From an uncultured Microbacteriaceae bacterium (GTDB taxonomy: Bacteria; Actinomycetota; Actinomycetes; Actinomycetales; Microbacteriaceae): 35,604 bases of DNA. The notes under the pieces are model-generated. The model saw nothing but the letters and a program-made list of their open reading frames with translations. It had not been told where the DNA came from and made no database searches. The translations under genes and the position numbers were made by a program. Positions within the stretch are counted from its first letter, which is position 1. Every line of letters starts with the position of its first letter. The stretch is from the NCBI GenBank assembly GCA_937872445.1, contig CALMSL010000138.1, positions 1-35,604 of the forward strand, read 5' to 3'. Positions 16,719-25,003 of the stretch are shown one piece after another.

Positions 16719-17462
16719 TTATTCTGCCGTGCCGGCAAGGCCATGAAAGGTCCGGAGTCCGGTCGCCGTTTCGCCGTCGAAAATCATTGATCCGTGGTGC
16801 AGCACGGCGACGCGATCGCACAGCTGCGAAACGAGCTGCGATGCATGACTGACGAAAATGATCGTTCGGCCCTCGCGCTGGAATTCGCGAATCTTGTCGA
16901 TGCATTTGAGCTGAAAGGCTTCGTCCCCGACAGCGAGAACTTCATCCACCAGCAACAGGTCGGGGTCGACGTGAACGGCGACAGCGAACCCGAGGCGCAC
17001 CGCCATCCCCGAGCTGTAGAACTTCACGGCGGTGTCGATGAAATCCCCAATGCCGGAGAAGTCGACGATTCGGTCGAACGCAGCGCGGGTCTCGCGTCGG
17101 CTCAAGCCGAGCAACGCTGCGTTGAGGAACACGTTCTCTCGGCCGGTCAGGTCAGGGTGGAAGCCCGCCCCGAGCTCCAGAAGTGCGGCCAGCCGGCCGC
17201 GACGGGATACCGACCCCGATGTCGGGCGCAGGATGCCGCCGATGAGCTTGAGCAGCGTGCTTTTGCCGGATCCGTTGTGTCCGACCAGACCGATGGTGGT
17301 CCCAGCGGAGATGGTCAGATCGATGTCGCGCAGCGCCCAAAAGTCCTCACGATGCGCCCGGGATGTCGAAACGTTCAACAGACGTTCCTTCACAGACTTG
17401 TCGCGGAGAACCGTGAACCGCTTGGAGACTCCGTCGAGGCGGACAACGTCGGGCGAACCCAT
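16719..17462 (-). CDS. Polysaccharide/teichoic acid export ABC ATPase (Wzt/TagH-like)
   Basis: ATPase of a cell-envelope polymer exporter, 247 aa. It has Walker A GHNGSGKST, the Wzt-type signature YSSGMAVRLGFAVAV and Walker B LLLVDEVLAVGDEAFQ. Family markers LGAGFHPDLTGRENVFLN and FWALRDIDLTISAG are clear. The protein ends soon after the nucleotide-binding domain, so it lacks the C-terminal carbohydrate-binding domain of Wzt proteins that recognise a capped chain. ATG 17462 overlaps the permease stop by one base (TGATG). Its substrate is presumably the product of the glycosyltransferases in this window, but that is inference. Confidence 0.92.
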   Translation of the reverse strand: MGSPDVVRLDGVSKRFTVLRDKSVKERLLNVSTSRAHREDFWALRDIDLTISAGTTIGLVGHNGSGKSTLLKLIGGILRPTSGSVSRRGRLAALLELGAGFHPDLTGRENVFLNAALLGLSRRETRAAFDRIVDFSGIGDFIDTAVKFYSSGMAVRLGFAVAVHVDPDLLLVDEVLAVGDEAFQLKCIDKIREFQREGRTIIFVSHASQLVSQLCDRVAVLHHGSMIFDGETATGLRTFHGLAGTAE

Positions 17463-18382
17463 CACAGTTCCTGTGCAAAGTTCCCCTGCAATTTCTGAAA
17501 TGCCCGAAGGCTTATCCAGAGCAGGATCAAGCTGACTGCGAATGCGATAAGAATGCCCAGACCCAGTTGAGGAGGGAACATGCCGGCAAGGTCGGCGCCA
17601 GCCGTCCACAGTGCCCGCTGCATTCCCAGCACGCCAAGGGTGATGGGGTTGAGCAGATACACCTGGAGCCACCCACCAAGCGGCAGCGAGGAGACGAAGG
17701 AAAACGCGTACACAATCGGTGACGCCCAGAAGGCGACGATGAGCACGACCTCAACAAGATGCTGGATGTCGCGGAAATACACGTTCAGTGCGGCGAGGAG
17801 AATTGCAATCGCGGAACAAAACGTGACAACCAGCAACAGCGAAGGGAACACCCACAGGATCTCCCAGGTGACGGGGAACTCGCCGATTGCGAGCATGGCG
17901 GCGAGCAGCACAATGAACTGGATCCCCAAATTCACAACAGCGCCGCCGATCGCTGCCAGCGGGAAGATCTCGCGAGGCACGGCGACTTTCCTGACAAGTC
18001 CCGCATTGTCAAGGATCGAGCGGGTGCCGCTCGTGATGATCTCGGTCGCAAACGTCCACACGGTGAGGCCGATGAAGACGAAAATCGCATAGCTCGGAAT
18101 CAACCTCGCTGCCCCGAGTACGTGTCCAATTGCAAAATAGAAGACAAGCAATTGAACGAGCGGCTTAATCAGGCTCCAGACGATGCCCAGTGAACTTCCC
18201 TTGTACCGCGCTCGGAGCTCGCGCCGCACCAGGAGGCCGACCAGTTCCCGGCGCATCCAGATTTTTCGGACCTCGGGGAGGTTGCTGGAAAGGAACGGAA
18301 TCGTCGCGCCTACGGATTCCATCGGGAGTGATTCGAGCCGGGCGAAACGTTCCCGCGACGAACGATCGTCTGAATCCTTCAT
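17462..18382 (-). CDS. Polysaccharide export ABC permease (Wzm/TagG-like, ABC-2 type)
   Basis: Membrane subunit of the exporter, 306 aa. After a polar N-terminus and the amphipathic segment RELVGLLVRRELRARYKGS, about six helices follow. The ABC-2 signature region YFRDIQHLVEVVLIVAFWASP is present near residue 220. ATG 18382 is chosen as the first plausible start after the glycosyltransferase stop at 18390; its ribosome site is poor, so initiation may depend on coupling. A later ATG (MESVGATIPF) is possible. It pairs with the ATPase gene immediately downstream. Confidence 0.9.
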   Translation of the reverse strand: MKDSDDRSSRERFARLESLPMESVGATIPFLSSNLPEVRKIWMRRELVGLLVRRELRARYKGSSLGIVWSLIKPLVQLLVFYFAIGHVLGAARLIPSYAIFVFIGLTVWTFATEIITSGTRSILDNAGLVRKVAVPREIFPLAAIGGAVVNLGIQFIVLLAAMLAIGEFPVTWEILWVFPSLLLVVTFCSAIAILLAALNVYFRDIQHLVEVVLIVAFWASPIVYAFSFVSSLPLGGWLQVYLLNPITLGVLGMQRALWTAGADLAGMFPPQLGLGILIAFAVSLILLWISLRAFQKLQGNFAQEL

Positions 18383-18389
18383 ATGCCGA

Positions 18390-19439
18390 TCACAGACCCA
18401 TCGCCCGGCGGCCCAGGGTTCCCAGCTTCGTGTGCCGCGCCGTATCACCGGACCCGACCCACAATTGGATGAACAAGGGTTGCCGCAAAAGGAAAAGTCC
18501 GATCGACAACATGATCCGAGGGCGCGGACGCAAATATCGAAGCAAACTTCGTGCCTCGCGCACGTACAGTCGCATTTTCGCCCTGTTCTTGTACCGGCCG
18601 GCGCGGACGTACATCTGAAGCCAGGTGCGGATGAACCGTGGTGCGATGAGGTCGCTTCGGTAGAACACCCCGCGCCACTTGTCGTTGGGGAATGCCTCGA
18701 TGAGCTTGCGGGAGTAAATCCTCAGCGACTCCTCCATCCGGTCTGAACCGCCCGAGGAGGTGGAGTGAATCCGCCACTGGGAGGTGGGTCTCTCGAGGAA
18801 GGCGTTATCGTAATTGGCGAGGAAAATCCGCAGAAAAAGATCGTCGTCCTCATAGCCGGACAGGCGCTCGTCAAAACCTCCAACATCCAGAATCGCCGCC
18901 CTGCTGATGAGCGTCGCGGACGGCTGGATGATGAATCCCTGGCGCAGCACTCTCTGCAAATCCCGCTTCGGGTTGTCAACGTCCATGTGCTCGATGAAAT
19001 TTCGAGCAACCATTCGGCCCTCGAGATCGATGTCGTCGAAATCGCTGTATACCCAGCCGAGCCGGAGACCGCGGTGGCCCTGAATCAGGTTGATCAGGTC
19101 TTCGATGTGGTTCGGGTACCAGATGTCGTCCTGGTCGATGAGTGCGATCCACTCGCTGGTGCAGAGTGAAATCGCGTGGTTTCGCGCTGCCGACTGGCCC
19201 GCATTGGGTTGACGGACGAGACGGATCTGCGGGTGTTCACTCGCAAATTCCTGAACAATCCCGACGCCATCATCAGTGGAGCCGTCGTCGATGACGATGA
19301 GCTCGTCGGGAGGGACGGTTTGCTCGAGAATGCTGCGGATGCTCTGCTCTATCCATGGCCGCCCGTTATATAGCGGGAGTATGGCGGCGACGGTGACTTT
19401 CACGGCGGAGGGTCTTGCCGGGTCGGGTTCGCCAGCCAT
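18390..19439 (-). CDS. Family 2 glycosyltransferase
   Basis: A GT-A fold sugar transferase, 349 aa. It opens with VAAILPLYNGRPWIEQSI, has the nucleotide-sugar aspartates in VIDDGSTDDG, the donor site QDDIW and an acceptor-side acidic motif YEDDDLFLRIF. ATG 19439 is preferred over 19448 because AAAGG is 9 nt upstream of the former but abuts the latter. The C-terminal 60 residues are basic and hydrophobic and may touch the membrane. It is the first gene of the exporter operon. Sugar specificity is unknown; cytoplasmic assembly of an exported polymer is the likely role. Base composition of this operon seems lower in GC than its neighbours. Confidence 0.88.
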   Translation of the reverse strand: MAGEPDPARPSAVKVTVAAILPLYNGRPWIEQSIRSILEQTVPPDELIVIDDGSTDDGVGIVQEFASEHPQIRLVRQPNAGQSAARNHAISLCTSEWIALIDQDDIWYPNHIEDLINLIQGHRGLRLGWVYSDFDDIDLEGRMVARNFIEHMDVDNPKRDLQRVLRQGFIIQPSATLISRAAILDVGGFDERLSGYEDDDLFLRIFLANYDNAFLERPTSQWRIHSTSSGGSDRMEESLRIYSRKLIEAFPNDKWRGVFYRSDLIAPRFIRTWLQMYVRAGRYKNRAKMRLYVREARSLLRYLRPRPRIMLSIGLFLLRQPLFIQLWVGSGDTARHTKLGTLGRRAMGL

Positions 19440-19488
19440 GGAGGTCATCCTTTGAGGGGTACCGGGCGGTCCGCCGGGTGAGGTCAGA

Positions 19489-19515
19489 AGTGTAGCGCAC
19501 CGGCAATTTGGTCAA
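19489..19515 (-). promoter_or_regulatory. Candidate promoter of the glycosyltransferase-Wzm-Wzt operon
   Basis: On the minus strand TTGACC (19510-19515) and TACACT (19489-19494) are separated by 15 bp, which is short but usable. It lies about 50 nt upstream of the glycosyltransferase start. Confidence 0.4.
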
Positions 19516-19540
19516 CAAGTGACTCAACGGGGAAACACCG

Positions 19541-19546
19541 TAACCT
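19541..19546 (+). promoter_or_regulatory. Candidate -10 box for leaderless birA mRNA
   Basis: TAACCT is followed by exactly 6 nt and the birA ATG at 19553. There is no Shine-Dalgarno. Confidence 0.5.
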
Positions 19547-19552
19547 TGGGCC

Positions 19553-20347
19553 ATGGAGTTTCCGCTCTCCGCAGAGCTGGCCGCGCGCGTCGTCGCGCTC
19601 GACGAAACAGACTCGACGAATGACGACCTGGTGGCGCTCGCAGCCGCCGGGCCGGTGGCGGAATTCACTGCCGTCGTGACGACGCGTCAGACGGCGGGAC
19701 GGGGCCGGCTGGGACGGGCGTGGGTTGCGCCGCCGGGCACGTCGCTCGCGGCGTCCGTGCTGCTGCGCCCTCAGGATGCGGACGTGCCGCTGGAGCGGTA
19801 CGGCTGGATTCCCCTCATCGCGGGGCTCGCAATGACGCGCGCGGTGCGCCAGCTGGTGCCAGACCGGCGGGTCGAGCTGAAGTGGCCCAACGATGTGCAG
19901 ATCGATGGGCGGAAGGTGTGCGGGGTTCTTTCCGAACTGCTTCCGGATGGTCGGGGCGTGGTGGTCGGGGCAGGGCTCAACCTCACGATTCCCGCCCAGG
20001 AGCTCCCGGTGCCCACCGCGACCTCCCTGTCGTTGAACGGTGCAACCGGATCGGCCGAGGTGCTCGCGGATCGCGCGCTCGCGGGCTACCTCGGCGAACT
20101 GCGGCGTCTGTGGGTCGCGTTCACAGCGGCGGGCTCCCGGGAGGCGACCGGCGGCATCCGCACCGAAGTGTCCGAGGCGTGCAGCACGCTCGGCCAGGTG
20201 GTGCGCGTCGACCTTCCGGACGGAACACGGCACCGCGGCACCGCCATCGACCTCGACGAGGCCGGCCGGTTGCGTATCAGTATCGGACCGAACGGCTCCC
20301 TGCAGACTGTCGCCGCCGGCGACATCACGCATCTGCGGTATGAATGA
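19553..20347 (+). CDS. birA: Biotin-[acetyl-CoA-carboxylase] ligase
   Basis: Activates biotin with ATP and attaches it to the carrier lysine of the carboxylase alpha subunit (K548 of the accA3 product here). The 264-residue protein has DETDSTNDDL, the biotin/AMP loop GRGRLGRAW (about 50-58) and KWPNDVQIDGRKVCGVL with the catalytic lysine. The small C-terminal domain is present. It lacks the N-terminal helix-turn-helix of E. coli BirA, so it is an enzyme only, not a repressor. It stands divergent from the polysaccharide exporter operon and 3 nt upstream of the PH-domain gene. Confidence 0.96.
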   Translation: MEFPLSAELAARVVALDETDSTNDDLVALAAAGPVAEFTAVVTTRQTAGRGRLGRAWVAPPGTSLAASVLLRPQDADVPLERYGWIPLIAGLAMTRAVRQLVPDRRVELKWPNDVQIDGRKVCGVLSELLPDGRGVVVGAGLNLTIPAQELPVPTATSLSLNGATGSAEVLADRALAGYLGELRRLWVAFTAAGSREATGGIRTEVSEACSTLGQVVRVDLPDGTRHRGTAIDLDEAGRLRISIGPNGSLQTVAAGDITHLRYE

Positions 20348-20350
20348 TGC

Positions 20351-20902
20351 ATGGCTCACCCGGTTCCCACTGGCGCGGCGCAGGAAGCTGAGCACCTCGT
20401 CGCCAGCCTGCACTCGCACGGACGAGCCCTGTTCTGGCCCACCATCGTTCTCGTCGGCTCCATCGGGGCCATGACGTACCTGTACGGCAATTTCCCGCTC
20501 GCGTGGCAGAACGTGGCGGTACTGGTCGCGGGCGGGTTGTTCATTCTGCTGTTGTGGCTGTTCCCCCTGCTCAGTTGGCTCGGTCGGCGCTACACGATCA
20601 CGACGCGCAGAATCGTCCTGCGCCGCGGATTCATCGTCCGCGTGCGTCAGGAACTCCTGCACAGTCGCGGGTACGACATCACGGTGCGCAAGAACGCGCT
20701 CCAAAGCATGTTCGGCAGCGGCGACGTTCGCATCAACACGGGCCTTGATCACCCGGTCGTTTTGAAGGATGTCCCAAACGCGGATCTCATCCAGAGCGCA
20801 CTGCATGACCTCATGGAGCGAAGCATCAACCCCATCGCTGCGCGCCGTCAGGCGGCGGAATCAAGCGCGCCGGACGAAGCGATCGTCTGGGAGGACGACT
20901 GA
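20351..20902 (+). CDS. Bacterial PH-domain membrane protein
   Basis: A 183-residue protein with two membrane helices (about residues 27-45 and 53-75). A bacterial pleckstrin-like domain of the DUF304/YdbS type follows; it starts RRYTITTRRIVLRRGFI and runs to about residue 155. The C-terminus is acidic. It starts 3 nt after birA and so shares its transcript. In M. tuberculosis a membrane protein of this kind also sits beside birA. The role is not known. It is convergent with the GtrA gene, 18 bp between stops. Confidence 0.88.
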   Translation: MAHPVPTGAAQEAEHLVASLHSHGRALFWPTIVLVGSIGAMTYLYGNFPLAWQNVAVLVAGGLFILLLWLFPLLSWLGRRYTITTRRIVLRRGFIVRVRQELLHSRGYDITVRKNALQSMFGSGDVRINTGLDHPVVLKDVPNADLIQSALHDLMERSINPIAARRQAAESSAPDEAIVWEDD

Positions 20903-20920
20903 GTTGCGTTTCGCCGCGAG

Positions 20921-21430
20921 TCAGTCGGCGGTGGGGACCGTGAGAATCGGCCCGGTCGACGTGCGGGGCGGGACCTTAACGTCGTCGGCTCTCGCCTCCG
21001 TCGGGACGGCGCGCGGACGGAACACCCACGACCGGTAAAGCCAGAAACGGAACACCGTGCCGAGTGCGAGCCCGATGATGTTCGAGGACACGTTGTCGGC
21101 AAGAATCGACGTGAAACCGAGGACGTAGTGGGAAATCCACAGGCAGGCCAGGCCGATTCCCATTCCGCCGACGCTCACGATCGCGAATTCGATTCCTTCC
21201 CGAATCGCCTGGGGTCGGCGATGCGACCCGAACGTCCAGTACCGGTTGCCGATCCAGTTCACGATGATCGCGATCGACGTCGAGACCACCTTCGCCCACA
21301 CCGGGCCGGCATGCATGTTCTCCGGGGAGAACAGCGTCACGCGCAGCAGGTTGAACACCGCGACATCCACGACGAAGCCCACGGCGCCGACCGCGCCGAA
21401 TCGCGCGAGTTGGGCGAAGAGGGCTTTCAC
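20921..21430 (-). CDS. GtrA family membrane protein (copy 1)
   Basis: A four-helix GtrA/DPMS-type protein, 169 aa, implicated in moving polyprenyl-phosphate-linked sugars across the membrane. Family sequence includes FGAVGAVGFVVDVAVFNLL, IVNWIGNRYWTF and ISHYVLGFTSILADN. GTG 21430 is chosen for its GGAG 6 nt upstream and because the family N-terminus begins there. It is divergent from purK. A second, related GtrA is at 29998-30522. The C-terminal 30 residues are polar and variable. Confidence 0.92.
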   Translation of the reverse strand: MKALFAQLARFGAVGAVGFVVDVAVFNLLRVTLFSPENMHAGPVWAKVVSTSIAIIVNWIGNRYWTFGSHRRPQAIREGIEFAIVSVGGMGIGLACLWISHYVLGFTSILADNVSSNIIGLALGTVFRFWLYRSWVFRPRAVPTEARADDVKVPPRTSTGPILTVPTAD

Positions 21431-21599
21431 GGTTTCTCCAGTTGCGGGGTTCGAAATGCGGTAGCCGTCAACCAGGCGGCGCCCGGGTGCGCGAAGATGG
21501 ACACGGGCGGTTCGCAGTCTAATCGTGCAAAGTCCGCAGGTAGCTGTGAACTCGGCAACGCGAACACAGTGCGGTGAACACGACGACGGGAGTGGAGTC

Positions 21600-22730
21600 A
21601 TGAGGGTAGGCGTCATCGGCGGCGGACAGCTTGCCCGCATGATGATCCCCGCCGCGATCAACCTCGGCATTGACCTGCGCGTTCTGGCGGAAAGCGAGGG
21701 GATGGCCGCTGACCTCGCGGCGACCGGCGTCGGCGATTACCGCGCGCTCGACGACGTTCTTCCGTTCGCCTCCGCGGTCGACGTGGTGACCTTCGACCAT
21801 GAGCACGTTCCGCAGTCGGTCCTTGGGGCACTCGTGGATGCCGGGGTTGCCGTGCGCCCCGGGCCGGATGCGCTGCAGTACGCGCAGGACAAGATTCTGA
21901 TGCGCCGGAAGCTCAGCGAACTGGGGATGCCGGTTCCGCGCTGGGCTGCCGTCTCCGACGCGTCGGAGTTGGCGGACTTCCTGGCCCAGAACGGCGGAGT
22001 GGCGGTCGTCAAGACGGCGCGGGGCGGCTACGACGGAAAGGGCGTTCGCGTGGTGCGTGCCGCGCACGAAGCGGACGACTGGTTCATGGCGCTCGCCGAG
22101 GACGCCAATGGCGGTTCGTTGCTCGCGGAGGAACTCGTGGACTTCCGTCGCGAGCTCGCCCAGTCCGTCGCCCGTCGCCCGTCTGGCGACGTCACAGCGT
22201 GGCCGGTCGTGGAGAGCATCCAGCGCGATGGGGTGTGCGCCGAGGTGATCGCCCCGGCGCCGTCCTCCGCGGGAAAACTCGCGCAGGTCGCCGCGGATGT
22301 CGCCACGGGAATCGCGGAGGGCCTCGGGGTCACCGGGGTGCTCGCGGTCGAATTGTTCGAGACGGTGGACGACCGTATCCTCGTGAACGAGCTCGCCATG
22401 CGGCCGCACAACTCGGGGCACTGGAGCATCGAAGGTTCGACCACGAGCCAGTTCGAGCAGCACTTGCGTGCCATCCTCGACCTGCCGCTCGGGGCCACCG
22501 GGTGCGTGTACCCGTGGACGGTCATGGTGAACATCCTCGGCGGCCCGACCCGTGGCACGCTGGCCGACCGCTACCGTCGCGTATTCGAGGACCATCCGAC
22601 GGCGAAGGTGCACAACTACGGGAAGGCGCCGCGGCCCGGCCGCAAGATCGGACACGTCACGGTATCCGGCGAAGACCTGGACGAGGTCGCCTACGACGCG
22701 CGCGCCGCAGCCGTGCAGCTGACCGACTGA
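21600..22730 (+). CDS. purK: N5-carboxyaminoimidazole ribonucleotide synthase
   Basis: Purine biosynthesis: ATP- and bicarbonate-dependent conversion of AIR to N5-CAIR. The 376-residue ATP-grasp protein opens with [15 protein letters not shown]. It has [32 protein letters not shown] (the ATP-binding loop) and [17 protein letters not shown], all strong PurK markers. ATG 21600 has GGGAG about 7 nt upstream; the open frame further upstream has no family sequence. purE follows 8 nt after the stop, so the two successive steps are made together. A 169-bp gap separates it from the divergent GtrA gene. Confidence 0.97.
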   Translation: MRVGVIGGGQLARMMIPAAINLGIDLRVLAESEGMAADLAATGVGDYRALDDVLPFASAVDVVTFDHEHVPQSVLGALVDAGVAVRPGPDALQYAQDKILMRRKLSELGMPVPRWAAVSDASELADFLAQNGGVAVVKTARGGYDGKGVRVVRAAHEADDWFMALAEDANGGSLLAEELVDFRRELAQSVARRPSGDVTAWPVVESIQRDGVCAEVIAPAPSSAGKLAQVAADVATGIAEGLGVTGVLAVELFETVDDRILVNELAMRPHNSGHWSIEGSTTSQFEQHLRAILDLPLGATGCVYPWTVMVNILGGPTRGTLADRYRRVFEDHPTAKVHNYGKAPRPGRKIGHVTVSGEDLDEVAYDARAAAVQLTD

Positions 22731-22738
22731 CGAATACC

Positions 22739-23242
22739 ATGGGTCACATGCCAAAACCGGTCGTCGCGGTCGTCATGGGCTCGGACTCCGACTGGAGCAT
22801 CATGAGCGAAGCGGCCGCAGTGCTCACGGAGTTCGGCGTGCCGCACGAAGTGGAGGTGCTCTCTGCGCACCGCACCCCGGACAAGATGATCGCGTGGGGC
22901 AAAGCCGCAGCCGGCCGTGGATTGCGCAGCATCATCGCGGGCGCGGGGGGTGCCGCCCACCTCCCAGGCATGCTCGCCTCGGTCACCACCCTCCCGGTGA
23001 TCGGCGTTCCGGTGCCGCTGGCCCGGCTCGACGGCCTGGACTCCCTGCTCTCCATCGTTCAGATGCCTGCGGGCGTCCCCGTGGCGACCGTTTCCATTGG
23101 CGGGGCACGAAATGCCGGGCTTCTGGCGATCCGGATGCTCGCCGCATCCGACCCGAAGCTGTCGGCCAGCCTCGAAGACTTTGCGAAGAGCCTTGAGGAT
23201 TCGGTCGCTGCGAAAAACGTCGCACTCAAGTCGACACTGTGA
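22739..23242 (+). CDS. purE: N5-carboxyaminoimidazole ribonucleotide mutase
   Basis: Converts N5-CAIR to CAIR, directly following PurK in the purine pathway. The 167-residue protein has [10 protein letters not shown], the active-site SAHRTPDKM and the PurE loop [12 protein letters not shown]. Length fits class I PurE. The ATG at 22739 is taken; a second ATG at 22748 is equally possible as neither has a good ribosome site. Its stop overlaps the LCP start (GTGA), so a wall-assembly gene is translationally joined to purine synthesis genes. Confidence 0.96.
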   Translation: MGHMPKPVVAVVMGSDSDWSIMSEAAAVLTEFGVPHEVEVLSAHRTPDKMIAWGKAAAGRGLRSIIAGAGGAAHLPGMLASVTTLPVIGVPVPLARLDGLDSLLSIVQMPAGVPVATVSIGGARNAGLLAIRMLAASDPKLSASLEDFAKSLEDSVAAKNVALKSTL

Positions 23243-24582
23243 GCGCCGCCAGTTCCATCCGAGTGCCCGACGCCTCCTCGCCCGAGGCGATGCGCAGGCG
23301 CGCCTGGTGGCTCGTGGCACTCAACCTGCTGATTCCGGGTTCCGCGCAGCTTCTGGCCGGAAACCGTCGATTGGGTAAGTTCGGGGTTGTCACCACGTTC
23401 GTGCTGTGGGGGCTGGCGCTGGTGCTGCTGTTGCTGTACCTGGTCTGGCCGGTGGCCGTGTATTCGATCGCCGCCAACCCGTTGGTGCTCGGCGTGGCGC
23501 AAGTCGCGCTCGTGGTCTATGCGGTGCTGTGGGTGGTGTTCACCCTGGACACGCTGAGGCTCGTGCGGCTGATCCGGGTCCGGCCGATTGCACGAGGGTT
23601 CGTGGCGGGGATCGCGATCGCCGGTCTCGTACTCACGGCAGGGCTGTCCAGCTACGGTGCGATGATGGCCGGGTCGGCGCGTTCCGCCATCACCACAATT
23701 TTCGACAGCAGCGAATACACTCCGCCGGTGAACGGCCGCTACAACATCCTGCTGCTGGGCGGGGATGCGGGGCCCGACCGCGAGGGGTTGCGGCCGGACA
23801 GCCTGTCCCTGGCCAGTGTCGATGCCCAGACCGGAGCCACCGTGCTCGTAGGTATCCCGCGCAACCTGGAGCAAGTGCGTTTCTCGGCCGGGTCGCCGTT
23901 GTACGGCCCATTTCCGAACGGCTACGACTGCGGGGATAACTGCCTCATCGACTACCTGTACACCTACGGTCAGGAGCATCCGGACCTGTACCCGGACGCC
24001 GCGAAGCACGGGTCGAGCCCCGGCATTGAGGCGATGCGGGACTCCGTCGAGGGTGTTCTCGGGATCACGATCCAATACTTTGTGCTCATCGACATGCAGG
24101 GTTTCTCGGATCTCGTCAACGCGCTCGGCGGTATCACGCTCAACGTCCCGGAGCGGACACCGCTTGCGGCGGCGATTCCGGGCGCGGAACCGTTTGCCTG
24201 GGTCGAAGCCGGAAAGCAGCACCTGGACGGGAACACGGCGCTCTGGTACGCGCGGTCACGCTACGAGAGCACCGATTTCGCCCGGATGTCCCGCCAGCGC
24301 GACGTGCAGGAAGCGATCCTGCGCGAATTCACTCCCGCCAATGTGCTGCTCAAGTTCCAGCAGGTTGCCGAGGCGGGAAAGGAAGTGGTGAAGACGAACA
24401 TTCCGTCCGTCATGCTTGGGCTCTTCGTCGATCTGGGCTCGAAGGCCAAAAAACTTCCCGTGACCCGGCTCGAACTCGTGCCACCGGAGTTCCCGCCCGG
24501 CAACCCTGATTACGACAAGATTGCCGCCGCGTTCGCGAAGACGATTGCCGCGGAAACGCCGTCGCCCACCCCCGCTCCCTGA
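23239..24582 (+). CDS. LytR-CpsA-Psr (LCP) family cell-wall glycopolymer ligase
   Basis: LCP enzymes transfer lipid-linked glycopolymers onto peptidoglycan outside the membrane. The 447-residue protein has four hydrophobic helices (about 22-40, 49-70, 81-102, 120-138), more than the single anchor of simple LCP proteins. The LCP domain spans about 165-360. Key residues are seen in [29 protein letters not shown] and the C-terminal arginine motif [20 protein letters not shown] Cys pair in [11 protein letters not shown] may form a disulphide. GTG 23239 overlaps the purE stop. Its own stop codon lies in the first base pairs of a repeat array. Partners are likely the rhamnose and glycosyltransferase genes downstream. 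Confidence 0.93.
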   Translation: MSAASSIRVPDASSPEAMRRRAWWLVALNLLIPGSAQLLAGNRRLGKFGVVTTFVLWGLALVLLLLYLVWPVAVYSIAANPLVLGVAQVALVVYAVLWVVFTLDTLRLVRLIRVRPIARGFVAGIAIAGLVLTAGLSSYGAMMAGSARSAITTIFDSSEYTPPVNGRYNILLLGGDAGPDREGLRPDSLSLASVDAQTGATVLVGIPRNLEQVRFSAGSPLYGPFPNGYDCGDNCLIDYLYTYGQEHPDLYPDAAKHGSSPGIEAMRDSVEGVLGITIQYFVLIDMQGFSDLVNALGGITLNVPERTPLAAAIPGAEPFAWVEAGKQHLDGNTALWYARSRYESTDFARMSRQRDVQEAILREFTPANVLLKFQQVAEAGKEVVKTNIPSVMLGLFVDLGSKAKKLPVTRLELVPPEFPPGNPDYDKIAAAFAKTIAAETPSPTPAP

Positions 24583-24587
24583 GTGCC

Positions 24588-24820
24588 GTTCCCTGAGGTG
24601 CGAGTGAAGTGAATCGTTCCCGTTCCCTGAGGTGCGAGTGCAGCGAGCCGTACCCGTTCCCTGAGGTGCGAGCGGAGCGAGCCTCGAAGGGAACCGACCA
24701 GTGACTGCGTTGCTCCCTTCGAGACGGCCGCTGGCCGGCGAGACGCCGGCCAGCGCTGGCGGCGCGTGAAGGCCAGAAATGGCCTTCACCCCTATGCGCC
24801 GCGCGCTCCTCAGGGAGCGG
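24588..24820. repeat. 34-bp tandem array I plus palindromic block, with hairpin insert
   Basis: Three units starting GTTCCCTGAGGTGCGAG begin at 24588, 24622 and 24656, a strict 34-bp period. The third continues into an inverted block (CCTCGAAGGGAA, later CTCCCTTCGAGACG, then GCGCTCCTCAGGGAGCGG at 24803-24820). The region 24656-24726 matches 24899-24969 in array II at 70 of 71 positions. Between 24727 and 24802 it carries an AGAAAT hairpin that array II lacks. The same core, CTCCCTGAG, already overlaps the LCP stop codon at 24580-24582. Confidence 0.85.
24766..24789 (+). repeat. AGAAAT-hairpin repeat, copy 3
   Basis: A perfect 9-bp hairpin: left arm GTGAAGGCC (24766-24774), loop AGAAAT (24775-24780) and complementary right arm (24781-24789). 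The flank GCTGGCGGCGC resembles the GCTGGCGTCGC of copies 1 and 2. The long left flank is not otherwise conserved. It sits inside array I. Confidence 0.8.
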
Positions 24821-24830
24821 GACAGAATCC

Positions 24831-24998
24831 GTTCCCTGAGGTGCGAGTGCAGTGAATCGTTCCCGTTCCCTGAGGTGCGAGCGGAGCGAATCGTTCCCGT
24901 TCCCTGAGGTGCGAGCGCAGCGAGCCTCGAAGGGAACCGACCAGTGACTGCGTTGCTCCCTTCGAGACGCCGCCGTTGGCGCGCTCCTCAGGGAGCGG
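24831..24998. repeat. 34-bp tandem array II plus palindromic block
   Basis: Three units begin at 24831, 24865 and 24899, again with a 34-bp period. The last runs through the same inverted block, ending GCGCTCCTCAGGGAGCGG at 24981-24998. Only 11 bp separate the two halves of the inverted block here, against 76 bp in array I. It ends 5 bp before the stop of the GT4 gene, so the arrays fill the whole convergent gap from 24583 to 25003; no gene is credible in it. Confidence 0.85.
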
Positions 24999-25003
24999 CA
25001 TTA

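Noticed and set aside
19484-20806. A 440-codon minus-strand frame
   Set aside because: Antisense to birA and the PH-domain gene, whose motifs are diagnostic.
24588-24998. CRISPR array
   Set aside because: Units are directly abutting 34-mers without unique spacers, and no cas gene is present.
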